Source of the DNA: Verrucomicrobiota bacterium
GTDB taxonomy: Bacteria > Verrucomicrobiota > Lentisphaeria > Oligosphaerales > Oligosphaeraceae
Length of the DNA: 7,701 bases
Direction: 5' to 3'
Assembly: GCA_022709995.1 (NCBI GenBank)
Contig: JAKLHU010000090.1
Span: forward strand, 1 to 7,701
This document shows, in pieces, positions 1 through 6,769 of this stretch; the stretch's first letter is position 1; every line of letters begins with the position of its first letter. The notes below the pieces were generated by a model. The model ran no database searches and was not told the DNA's origin. It saw only the letters and a list, made by a program, of their open reading frames with translations. A program made the position numbers and the translations under genes.

Positions 1-80
1 ATACGCCGCTGCCCACCCAAAGAGCCTGTAACCTGCAAATTGTCCCAGCGGAGCGCCGGGTTGTACACTGACCGATTACT

Positions 81-104
81 CGTCGCCGGGGAAGCCCGGT
101 GACG
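81..104 (-). terminator. Stem-loop downstream of the membrane protein gene (no U-tract)
   Basis: Ten-base arms at 81-90 and 95-104 with a four-base loop (gaag on the plus strand), complementary except for one position that is a G-U pair in plus-strand RNA and an A-C mismatch in minus-strand RNA. It begins 26 nt after the stop at 131, where a terminator for the minus-strand run would be expected. No run of U follows, so termination is a guess; the hairpin could instead stabilise the mRNA 3' end. Confidence 0.35.
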
Positions 105-130
105 GGCGGCGCGACGTGTCGCGGTCGGTT

Positions 131-1198
131 TCACGTTTTGGCCAGGGCGCGGGCGGGCCCCTGCTGGTTGAATTGATAAATGGCGAGCAGCGGCGAGGAC
201 CGACTCTGGGCCGGCGCCAGCGCCGCCAGGGAAAAACGCAATCCGTGCGATTCGAATTCCGCGGCCTTGGCGGCAATCGCCTCCAGCAGGCGCTGCCGCA
301 TGCTTTTGCCGGCCTCGTTGGCCAGCCATTCCCAGGCGGCGGAATTGGCGAGGAGGATTTCCTGGCTGCCGGCCAGCACCACCGTCGGCTCCGGGAAGAC
401 GGCGATCAGACTGTCGGCCGTTTTGCGCATGTCGGCCAGCTGGCTGCGGCTGGCGTCTTCCGAGCGCAAGCGCTCGGCCAGGATGGTGTTGCACAGACTG
501 GCCAGACTGTCGAGCTGCTGATTCTCCTGGCCCGGCAGAAACACGGACTCGGCCGGGTTGTTGAGAGCGGTACGCAGCAGACTGGTGATTTGCTCCAGCG
601 GCTGCACCAGCAGTTCCTGCAGATGCGAGTGGCCTTTCAGAATCGTGTAGAGGACGCTTGACAGCACCGCGACCAACAGCCAAATGGTGACATCCAGGCG
701 CTGCCGGCTGGTCTGCATGACATGAGCCAGGCGTGCCTGGCGCTCCAGGATGACGTCCAGCAACGCCTGCCGGATCTTCTCCTGGTCGTCGGCCACGGCT
801 ACCCATTCCGCGGCGGACGGCTGTTCCGGGAGCCGTTCCATCTCCCGACCATATTGCTCGATGAGCTCTGGCAATCCTGACTCCGAAGGGGCCTCGGCTT
901 CGCCGGTGCCGGCCGTCATGTCCCGGATGGCGGCCGCCTTTTCTCGCAAGTCGGCAATGTCTTGCCACCGGTCCTGGCCCCGGCGGTCCTCGCCGGGGCT
1001 GTCCAAGAGGCGCTGGCCCGGCCGCGCCAGCAGGCGCACCATGTCCCGCGCCATCTCGGTCACGGTGCCGGCCAGCCGCTGTTCCTGCTTCAGGCGGAGC
1101 CTCAACTGGGCGTGCATCCAGAGGGCGACCAGCCCGCCAATCAGAAGCAGGGCTGAACTCATGGTCAGAAAAAATTGCGGTGATTTTTTTGCGCTCAT
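131..1198 (-). CDS. Two-pass membrane sensor-like protein with HAMP-like and PAS-like regions, no output domain
   Basis: 355 residues. Segments in order: a short cytoplasmic Lys-rich start; membrane helix about 9-29; a charged, helical extracytoplasmic region about 30-168; a second helix about 170-187 (VTIWLLVAVLSSVLYTIL); a HAMP-like linker about 190-245 with VQPLEQITSLL and QQLDSLASLCNTILAERL; then a PAS-like domain about 257-345 (IAVFPEPTVVLAGSQEILLANSAAWEWLA). This is the front half of a sensor histidine kinase, diguanylate cyclase or chemoreceptor, but it ends about ten residues after the PAS fold. No HisKA, GGDEF, EAL or MCP signalling motif follows. Family knowledge says the extracytoplasmic part would sense a ligand or stress and the PAS would relay or bind a cofactor; its partner is not visible. 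The ATG at 1198 gives a Lys-rich start before the first helix but lacks a clear Shine-Dalgarno. It is 104 nt after the ligase gene and may be the last gene of the run or a separate unit. Confidence 0.78.
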   Translation of the reverse strand: MSAKKSPQFFLTMSSALLLIGGLVALWMHAQLRLRLKQEQRLAGTVTEMARDMVRLLARPGQRLLDSPGEDRRGQDRWQDIADLREKAAAIRDMTAGTGEAEAPSESGLPELIEQYGREMERLPEQPSAAEWVAVADDQEKIRQALLDVILERQARLAHVMQTSRQRLDVTIWLLVAVLSSVLYTILKGHSHLQELLVQPLEQITSLLRTALNNPAESVFLPGQENQQLDSLASLCNTILAERLRSEDASRSQLADMRKTADSLIAVFPEPTVVLAGSQEILLANSAAWEWLANEAGKSMRQRLLEAIAAKAAEFESHGLRFSLAALAPAQSRSSPLLAIYQFNQQGPARALAKT

Positions 1199-1214
1199 GG
1201 TTATGCGGGCAAGC

Positions 1215-1238
1215 CGACCGGCCGGTTGGCGGCCGTCG
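1215..1238 (-). other. Stem-loop in the leader of the membrane protein gene
   Basis: Arms 1215-1224 and 1230-1238 pair over nine bases with one bulge and a five-base loop (gttgg on the plus strand). It lies 65-88 nt after the ligase stop and 17 nt before the ATG at 1198. It could lower readthrough into, or translation of, the membrane protein gene. No U-tract follows on either strand, and GC-rich spacer makes chance pairing likely. Confidence 0.25.
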
Positions 1239-1302
1239 CTAAATAGTGCTGTCGCCAGGTGGACGGCGGCTCATGGGGCGGGCGGGGAACGGCGTCTGGC
1301 GG

Positions 1303-2496
1303 TCAATCGTCGGCGAGATTGTCGAAGTATCCTTGAATCAAAATAACCGGCGTGCCCTTGTCACCGGAGCCGCTGGTCAGGTCGCAGAGGCTGCCGAGCA
1401 GGTCGGTCAGCTGCCGCGGCGTGGTTCCCAGGGATTCCTCTTTTCCGACCAGGTTGGTGTGTTTGGCCCGGATCCGTTCCAGAATGGCGGTGCGGACCGC
1501 CGCGTCGTCGCTCGTACCCTTCTGCGTCTCATCCGCCAGATATTTCAATTTCAGTTCGCTGGGGGTGCCACGAAGCCCGGCCGTGAAACCGGGCGACACG
1601 ACCGGATCGGCCAGCTCCCAAATTTTGCCGACCGGGTCTTTGAAGGCGCCGTCGCCATAGACCATGACTTCGACGCGCTTGCCGGTCAACGCCAGCAGGC
1701 GGGCCTGAATCCGCTCCACCAGGGCCTGGCAGTCGCGGGGAAAGAGTTTGACTTTTTCATCGTCCGACTTGTTGGAGCCGAGCAGGCCGTAATCGGCGTT
1801 GAAGCCGGCGCCGAGCTCGACCGGCGCCGTGCAGAGATCGTCCAGCCCCAGCACGATCTCGGCGCCGGCGGCCCGCAGGCGCCGCTTGCTCCGGGCGCGG
1901 CTGTGGATGTCGGCCGTCAGCACCTGCCGGGCAAAGGGCAGGATGGCGCAGACGTCGTTGGCGAAATGGACCACAGCCTTGTCGGCGCCGACGATTTCCT
2001 TGTACAAGGCGACGTAGTCGATGCCGGTGAACGGGTGCGGGACCTTGGCGCCGAACAGTTCCCGGTAGCGTTTTTCGTCCAGGACGTCCGTATAGGGATT
2101 GACCGGCGCCCGGTCAAGGAGCTCGGGGTCCATCAGGTGGTTGCCGACTTCGTCGGCCGGGTAGCTGAACAGGAGGTGCACCTTGTCGGCGCCGCGGGAG
2201 ATCGCCCGCAACAGGACGGCAAAACGGTTGCGGCTCAGGATCGGGAACGTCACCCCGATTTCGCCGGACGGGAATTTGGTTCGGACGTCCTGGGCGATCT
2301 GGTCGGCGGTGACGTAGTTGCCCTGGGTTCTGGCGACGACGGACTCGGTGATGCCGATCACGTCGCGGTCATGGAGCTGGTAGTTGTCTTGTTCGCAGGA
2401 CGTCAGCAGGGCGTCGATGACCCGCTCGGCCAGATTGTCGCCCGAACGGAAAATCGGGCAGCGGATGCCGCGGACTTGGGTGCCGATGGTGCGCAT
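1303..2496 (-). CDS. Coenzyme F420-0:L-glutamate ligase (CofE) family protein
   Basis: 397-residue homologue of the F420-0:gamma-glutamyl ligase family (PF01996), which in its type member joins L-glutamate to a small acceptor by an amide bond using GTP. Visible matches are the N-terminal strand and loop DRDVIGITESVVARTQGNYV (43-62), IGVTFPILSRNRF (80-92), SYPADEVGNHL (111-121), HPFTGIDYV (154-162), and the acidic loop VYGDGAFKDPVGKIWELADP (279-298), likely metal and nucleotide contacts. Archaeal CofE is about 250 residues. This is the longer form of about 400 that occurs in many anaerobic bacteria not known to make F420, so its acceptor is uncertain. There is no fused FbiB-type nitroreductase domain. 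The ATG at 2496 was chosen for its RBS; an ATG at 2598 would add 34 Ala/Pro/Arg-rich residues with no family likeness. It is 98 nt after the isomerase gene. The family call is good; the chemistry is inferred. Confidence 0.85.
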   Translation of the reverse strand: MRTIGTQVRGIRCPIFRSGDNLAERVIDALLTSCEQDNYQLHDRDVIGITESVVARTQGNYVTADQIAQDVRTKFPSGEIGVTFPILSRNRFAVLLRAISRGADKVHLLFSYPADEVGNHLMDPELLDRAPVNPYTDVLDEKRYRELFGAKVPHPFTGIDYVALYKEIVGADKAVVHFANDVCAILPFARQVLTADIHSRARSKRRLRAAGAEIVLGLDDLCTAPVELGAGFNADYGLLGSNKSDDEKVKLFPRDCQALVERIQARLLALTGKRVEVMVYGDGAFKDPVGKIWELADPVVSPGFTAGLRGTPSELKLKYLADETQKGTSDDAAVRTAILERIRAKHTNLVGKEESLGTTPRQLTDLLGSLCDLTSGSGDKGTPVILIQGYFDNLADD

Positions 2497-2501
2497 GGAG
2501 A

Positions 2502-2507
2502 TCCTTT
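2502..2507 (-). promoter_or_regulatory. Ribosome binding site that sets the start of the CofE-like gene
   Basis: AAAGGA on the minus strand, five nt before the ATG at 2496. It is one of the clearest Shine-Dalgarno sequences in the window. It supports starting the ligase at MRTIGTQ rather than at an in-frame ATG at 2598 that overlaps the previous gene's stop as ATGA. Confidence 0.6.
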
Positions 2508-2544
2508 TCTGAAATGCCGTTTCTGCGGGCGGCGGCGACGACGG

Positions 2545-2564
2545 CCGGGGCCCTGCTGGCCCGG
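2545..2564 (-). other. GC-rich stem-loop between isomerase and ligase genes
   Basis: Arms at 2545-2552 and 2558-2564 pair over seven G-C pairs with one bulged base and a five-base loop. It lies 49 nt upstream of the ATG at 2496. There is no following U-tract, so it is not a standard intrinsic terminator. It may slow transcription, protect the mRNA, or be a chance product of high GC. Confidence 0.25.
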
Positions 2565-2594
2565 TCCGGGCGGTGGCCGGCGCCGGGAGCCGAA

Positions 2595-3341
2595 TCATTT
2601 TCTCACGATCCGGCGGAGGTGCTCGAGGCTGATTTTGGCGCTTTCGAACTGCGGGCGCTGGCAGACGTCCTGTTCATAGATGAGCCATTGGCAGGTGGTG
2701 GCGCGGGCGGCGGCGACGATGGCCGGGAGGTCGATGCGGCCCTGGCCGAGTTCGGTGAAGATTTCCTCGCCCTTGGCCATGTCCTTCATGTGGATCTGGG
2801 GCACGCGCCGGGCGTACTTGTTGATGTAGCGGACCGGGCATTCACCGCCCTTGACAATCCAGTAGACGTCGAGTTCGGCCTGGACCTGGACCGGGTCGGT
2901 GCGCTGGAACAGAAGGTCAAGCGCATACTCGCCGTTGATCTTCTCGAATTCGGCGGCGTGGTTGTGATAGGTGAAGGTCAGGCCCTGGGCCGCGGCTTCC
3001 CGACCCGCCTTAGCGCAGACGCGGACCGTGTCTTCCAAGGTGTCATGGAAGGGCCCGCCATGACTGACCGTGACATACCGGCAGCCGAGGGCACGGGCGT
3101 AGTCGAACGTCTTGTTGGCCGGATTGTCGAACTCCTTGGCATTGACATGCATGCCGCACGTGCTGATGCCGGTCTCCCGCAAAAAAGCGGCCAGCTCCGC
3201 CGGCTCCAGGTCGCCGAAATAAAACGCGAATTCGACGCCGTCGCAGCCGAGCCGGGCGAGATCGCGCATGACGCCCTTGAAGTCCTGCTTCAGGGGTTCG
3301 CGGATGGTATAGAGCTGAATGCCGATCTTCATGTCCTGCAT
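2595..3341 (-). CDS. Sugar phosphate isomerase/epimerase-like protein (xylose isomerase-like TIM barrel)
   Basis: 248-residue member of the AP_endonuc_2 / xylose isomerase-like TIM-barrel superfamily (PF01261), a group that includes IolE/IolH-type inosose dehydratases and isomerases and keto-sugar epimerases. The family opening KIGIQLYTIRE (5-15) is followed by LGCDGVEFAF (31-40), GMHVNAKEF (63-71), YVTVSHGGPF (89-98), TYHNHAAEFE (124-133), ELDVYWIVKGG (156-166), QIHMKDMAKG (182-191), LGQGRIDLP (198-206) and IYEQD (221-225). Likely metal ligands on these strands are near Glu131 or His128, Asp158, His184 and Glu223, as known for the family. No signal peptide is present, so it is cytoplasmic. 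The start is 4 nt after the amidohydrolase stop, implying a shared mRNA and linked function. Reaction likely isomerisation, epimerisation or dehydration of a keto-polyol or related compound; the specific substrate is not readable. Confidence 0.9.
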   Translation of the reverse strand: MQDMKIGIQLYTIREPLKQDFKGVMRDLARLGCDGVEFAFYFGDLEPAELAAFLRETGISTCGMHVNAKEFDNPANKTFDYARALGCRYVTVSHGGPFHDTLEDTVRVCAKAGREAAAQGLTFTYHNHAAEFEKINGEYALDLLFQRTDPVQVQAELDVYWIVKGGECPVRYINKYARRVPQIHMKDMAKGEEIFTELGQGRIDLPAIVAAARATTCQWLIYEQDVCQRPQFESAKISLEHLRRIVRK

Positions 3342-3345
3342 GGCG

Positions 3346-4161
3346 TTACCAGTCCTTTCCCAGTAATTTTTCCACGTTGCGGTAGAGGATGTTATGCTTG
3401 TCGTCCTCGCTGATGTCGGCGGAGAGCACGCCGCCGACGTGCTGGTATTCGTCAAACCAGGGCATGTCGGTGCCGAACAGCAGGCGATGGCTGCCGATGT
3501 CGGCGCAGAGCCGTTCGATGACGGTATGCTGGCCGGGCAGAGAGGTCAACTCGAAATAGACATTCGGGCAGGCCTCGGCGACGCGCTTGGCGCCGTCCCA
3601 GTCGCCGGAAAACGAATGCCCCATGAAAAAAGTCGCCTGCGGATAGCGGGTGGCGGCTTCCAGCATCACGTCGGCGCCGTTGAACGCGCTGCCGCCCCAG
3701 GTATGGACGAGGATGGGCAGGCGGCGTGCGGACGCGAAGTTCAGCGCGGCTTCATAGCGGGGGTCGGTCACCTTGACCTTGTGATAATCGGGCAGGAATT
3801 TGAAGCCGATGGCCAGCGGCGCCAGGCGGTCGTACTGGGCCAGGTCCTCGGCGATGAAATCAGGCTGATGGGGATTGATGCTGACGTACATGCGGAGGAT
3901 GTCCGGGAAACGGGCGGTGATTTCATGGACGCGCGCATTGCGGAACGACCCCATCAGGGAATAGTGATGCGAGAAGACGAGGCGACGCACGCCGAGGCGG
4001 CGCATGTGGGCGACCATTTCCGGGGCTTCGCAGCGGGCGAAGAAAATGGCGTTGTGCGAGCCCATGTGACCATGCATGTCATAAATCGGAATGTCGGCGG
4101 CGCCGTTTTTCCAAAAGGCCTCGGCCAGCGACCCCGGCTGTTCCCACACTGAGCGGTTCAT
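3346..4161 (-). CDS. Amidohydrolase family protein (amidohydrolase_2, TIM-barrel metal enzyme)
   Basis: 271-residue cytoplasmic hydrolase or decarboxylase of the PF04909 type. All expected ligands are visible: His30 and His32 in IYDMHGHMG, His153 in LPILVHTWGG, His182 in FFMGHSFSG and Asp232 in RLLFGTDMPW. GFKFLP (119-124) matches the strand-4 segment of the family. These proteins hydrolyse C-O or C-N bonds or decarboxylate, and the substrate cannot be told from motifs. The ATG at 4161 has GGGAG ten nt upstream. The stop is only 4 nt before the start of the TIM-barrel isomerase gene, so the two are surely co-translated or closely coupled. It follows a degenerate relative with the same motif order, making a tandem of one competent and one apparently inactive barrel. 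No signal peptide or membrane segment is seen. Confidence 0.9.
   Translation of the reverse strand: MNRSVWEQPGSLAEAFWKNGAADIPIYDMHGHMGSHNAIFFARCEAPEMVAHMRRLGVRRLVFSHHYSLMGSFRNARVHEITARFPDILRMYVSINPHQPDFIAEDLAQYDRLAPLAIGFKFLPDYHKVKVTDPRYEAALNFASARRLPILVHTWGGSAFNGADVMLEAATRYPQATFFMGHSFSGDWDGAKRVAEACPNVYFELTSLPGQHTVIERLCADIGSHRLLFGTDMPWFDEYQHVGGVLSADISEDDKHNILYRNVEKLLGKDW
3353..3358 (-). promoter_or_regulatory. Ribosome binding site for the TIM-barrel isomerase gene
   Basis: AAAGGA on the minus strand, inside the last codons of the amidohydrolase gene. It lies 11 nt before the ATG at 3341 and 20 nt before the alternative ATG at 3332, so it favours the first ATG. It also rejects a longer reading that would start at 3455 inside the upstream gene. 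Confidence 0.55.
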
Positions 4162-4215
4162 AGTGTAATTACTCCCTTTCCTTCGGGATCTCGTGGCAAC
4201 GGAGACGCGCCGGCT

Positions 4216-4989
4216 TCAGGCCAGCTGGGCCCGGGCCAGAAGACGTTCGAGATTCTGGCCGGCAATCTGCCGGACCTGCTCCAGGGGCAGGCCGCTATGC
4301 CGGATCGACAGCATGGTGCTGCCGTGTCCAAACCGCGGATAGCCGCTGGCGTACAGCAGGCGGTCGGCGCCATACCGCCGGGCCAGGTCGGCGATGCCTT
4401 CCGGCACCCAGTATTCCGACAGCTCGACATAGCAGCCGGGAAAATTCTCCAGCAGCGGCCGGATGTTGCGATCCGACCCCCAGAGGCCGAGCTTGGCGAC
4501 GATGACCGTCGCCGCCGGAAATTCGCGCAGGAAGTCATAGACGCCGCGCCAGGCGCCGTCCATGACCGGCGGCGAGAGGATGACGGGGACGCGTCGTTCC
4601 GCCGCGGCGTCCAGCAGCCGGCCGACCGTCAACCGGCAGGCCTGCCAGCGATGCGCGACCGGAAACAAGTTCAAGGCGCCGATGCGGTTGGCCGCCATGC
4701 GCGCGAAGAGCTCCGCCGGGGGCGGCAGTTCGCCGCACTGCGCCGGGAGGATGGTCCACACCCCGGTCAGGCGGCCCGCGGCGTCGTCGGCCTGGATGAG
4801 TTCCAGAAGGTCGGCGTTGGCGAACACGGCGCCGGCGGCTTCCGTGTTGCCGTGCGCCACCAGCGCCTTGTCCACCCCGTTGCGATCCATCTCGGCCAAC
4901 AGTTCCGCGGCCGATCTTCCGCCCCGGTCGCCGCCAAGCATCGGCACGCCAATCTGGCACTGGGCGTCAAAAAACATGATGTCGTTCAT
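4216..4989 (-). CDS. Amidohydrolase_2-fold protein lacking metal ligands (probable pseudoenzyme)
   Basis: 257 residues with the TIM-barrel layout of the amidohydrolase_2 (PF04909) group, recognisable from FFDAQCQIG at the N terminus, RIGALNLFP (102-110), RVPVILSP (133-140), VIVAKLGLWG (162-171) and RLLYASGYPRFG (210-221). At each place where an active member carries a metal ligand this one differs: DxHxH is D8-A-Q10-C-Q12, the third His is Ser139, the GH His is in a KLG context (Lys166-Leu167), and the SDxP Asp is Gly216. The frame is intact and the barrel motifs are well kept, so this looks like a maintained non-metal protein rather than a decaying gene. It may bind a ligand, partner the next gene's product, or use another chemistry. 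The ATG at 4989 was chosen. A TTG two codons earlier (4995) is possible, and neither has a clear Shine-Dalgarno. It is followed after 54 nt by an intact relative of similar size, and 72 nt separate it from the M20 gene. Confidence 0.82.
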   Translation of the reverse strand: MNDIMFFDAQCQIGVPMLGGDRGGRSAAELLAEMDRNGVDKALVAHGNTEAAGAVFANADLLELIQADDAAGRLTGVWTILPAQCGELPPPAELFARMAANRIGALNLFPVAHRWQACRLTVGRLLDAAAERRVPVILSPPVMDGAWRGVYDFLREFPAATVIVAKLGLWGSDRNIRPLLENFPGCYVELSEYWVPEGIADLARRYGADRLLYASGYPRFGHGSTMLSIRHSGLPLEQVRQIAGQNLERLLARAQLA

Positions 4990-5061
4990 AACCAAAACCG
5001 CTTTGGGATGAATGGTGAAGGGGCTCAGACGGGGAAAAAGCGCTGGCGGGAGGGCGTGGCG

Positions 5062-6756
5062 TCAAGCGATGCCGGCCTCTTTCAGGACATAGATGGCCGT
5101 AAAGGCGATGCTGGTCATCAGGTCGTCGAGGTTGACCTGTTCGGCGTCGCCATGGGCGTACTGCAGCAGACCGGCGCCGCTGGTGATCACGGGCATGCCG
5201 GGATATTCCCCGGCGAACAAGCGCGAGTCGCAGGACACGGTCCAGCCCATGACCGGCTGGTCCTTCCACATGCCGGCGGCCTTGGCCGCGGCAATGGCAT
5301 GGCGCATGGTCGGGGAGTCGGGGTCGCCGTCAAAGGCCGCGTTGTGCAGCTTGTCATAGGTGACCTTGACGGTCGCCGGGCCGGCCTGGCCAGTCAGGCG
5401 CAGATACTGGTCGGCGCCCTGGCGGGCCGCCGCGCGCATCCGCGCCATGACTTCCTCGATGCTGTGGGTGGGCACGAAGCCCTGGCCGCCTTCCAGTTTC
5501 AGGACAGCCGCGGCCGGCTCGTCATGCAGCGACATGGTCAGGACGCCGCCGCAGAGCGCCCCGATCCTGGCCTTGGAGCGGACCAGGGCGCGGACGAAGC
5601 CGGCCATCTTGGTGATGGCGCCGTCGTTTTCCATGATCGAACCCATGTGCCCGGTCGAGCCGTGCACCCGGCAGACAAAACCGCGCGCCGTCTCTTCCAG
5701 GTCGAAATGATGGTCGACCTTGGGCTTGCCGGTGGTTGGATCGGCCATTTTCGTCTTGTCGCCGTAGAGGCCGATGTAGTCGGCCAGGGCGGCGGCGATG
5801 GCGTCTTCGACGATCTCCTTGACGCGGGGCGTAGCCTGACCGGCGAAAGCCAGGTCGAAGGCGACCTCGCCGCAGATCCGGCTGGGGTGCTCGCCGAAAT
5901 GGCCGATCATGCCATGACAGGTCTGGACGGGGCGCTGCGGGAACAGCGCGTGGCGGCTTTCCGCCTTGATGGCGCGGCCTTCCCATTCCAGCTGTTCATA
6001 GACGAAGGCGGCCATTTCAAACAGATTGGCCCCCGGGCAGGACAAGTCGATCTGGTACCAGACCGCGCCGCGGTTGGCCGGATGAATGTTGTTGCCGGCG
6101 CATTCCAGCACCAGGATGGAGTCGTAGAGCTTCTTCAGGTCGCGGTCAAGCGCCAGGGACAAGGAGCCGTTGCCGCCGGTCTCCTCCTCCACCACGAACA
6201 TGCCGACCACGTTCCGCTTCAGTTTGCGGTTGGCCTTCCTCAGCACTTGCGACAGCAGGCGCAACGCCGCGATCATGACCACGATGGCGCCCTTGTCATC
6301 GCAGGAGCCGCGGCCATAGACGATGCCGTTTTCCACCCGCGGGGGGATGTACGGCTTCACCACGTCTATGTGCGCGTTGAGGGCAATGCCGTTCTTTTCC
6401 TGCCCATCGGCGCCCGGCACGAAATAAAGGAGGTTGCCGCGGCCCGCGTACACGGTTTCCGGCGGCAGGCCCTGCGGCCGCTCCGCCGTCTTGGTGAAAT
6501 GCAGCTGCGAATAGGCCGGGTGCTTGGCGATGGCGGGGTTGATGGGCCGGCGCTCCCAATGGGCGCCGGCAAACGTGTTCTCCGCCAGCTGCTTCTCCAA
6601 AATGTCGAACACCGCCGCCTCGGCCTGGCGCATGACGGCGACATCCGCCGACGGGGTGGTGTCATGCCGGCAGATGGACACCAGCAGGTCCGTGACATAA
6701 TCCCGCACGGCGCGGTCCTGGACCAGGGCGGTTATTTGCTTGACAAGTTCTTCCAT
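5062..6756 (-). CDS. M20-family metallopeptidase / amidohydrolase with enlarged lid
   Basis: Predicted cytoplasmic di-zinc hydrolase of the M20 (PepV/DapE/ArgE/carboxypeptidase G2) superfamily, cleaving a dipeptide, acyl-amino acid or similar amide. There is no signal peptide. The catalytic residues are all present: His129 and Asp131 in NAHIDVV, bridging Asp153 in GRGSCDDKGA, catalytic/metal Glu191-Glu192 in VEEETGGNG, an acidic ligand Glu218 in LVLECAG, and His535 in LQYAHGDAEQVN. At 564 residues it is longer than the usual 380-480. The extra length lies between about 230 and 455, where a first lid-like segment (230-330) is followed by a second with the usual GSTGHMGS motif (366-373). This recalls monomeric PepV, whose lid mimics a dimer. 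The ATG at 6756 has only a weak upstream GGAA. Its place between an aminotransferase and two amidohydrolase-fold genes suggests it frees an amine or amino acid that is then transaminated. The exact substrate is unknown. Confidence 0.92.
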   Translation of the reverse strand: MEELVKQITALVQDRAVRDYVTDLLVSICRHDTTPSADVAVMRQAEAAVFDILEKQLAENTFAGAHWERRPINPAIAKHPAYSQLHFTKTAERPQGLPPETVYAGRGNLLYFVPGADGQEKNGIALNAHIDVVKPYIPPRVENGIVYGRGSCDDKGAIVVMIAALRLLSQVLRKANRKLKRNVVGMFVVEEETGGNGSLSLALDRDLKKLYDSILVLECAGNNIHPANRGAVWYQIDLSCPGANLFEMAAFVYEQLEWEGRAIKAESRHALFPQRPVQTCHGMIGHFGEHPSRICGEVAFDLAFAGQATPRVKEIVEDAIAAALADYIGLYGDKTKMADPTTGKPKVDHHFDLEETARGFVCRVHGSTGHMGSIMENDGAITKMAGFVRALVRSKARIGALCGGVLTMSLHDEPAAAVLKLEGGQGFVPTHSIEEVMARMRAAARQGADQYLRLTGQAGPATVKVTYDKLHNAAFDGDPDSPTMRHAIAAAKAAGMWKDQPVMGWTVSCDSRLFAGEYPGMPVITSGAGLLQYAHGDAEQVNLDDLMTSIAFTAIYVLKEAGIA

Positions 6757-6769
6757 GTTCCGTTTTTCC

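Noticed and set aside
40..70. Plus-strand promoter-like pair beginning with TTGTCC
   Set aside because: The -10 match is poor and no plus-strand gene follows.
1..130. Possible continuation of the membrane protein past its stop, since the same minus-strand frame stays open to the left edge
   Set aside because: The 43 following codons give an Arg-rich peptide with no kinase H-box or other output motif. Open frames of this length are common by chance at high GC.
1246..2679. Plus-strand open frame opposite the CofE-like gene
   Set aside because: A shadow of a GC-rich gene. The minus strand carries the conserved family segments and a good RBS; the plus-strand product has low-complexity composition and no recognisable domain.
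3342..3455. Longer N terminus for the isomerase gene, starting at 3455
   Set aside because: It would overlap the amidohydrolase gene by 110 bases, adds Ser/Thr-rich residues unlike the family, and ignores the AAAGGA placed before the ATG at 3341.
3394..4152. Plus-strand open frame opposite the amidohydrolase gene
   Set aside because: The opposite strand has the HxH, His, His, Asp ligand set in order. The plus reading has no motifs.
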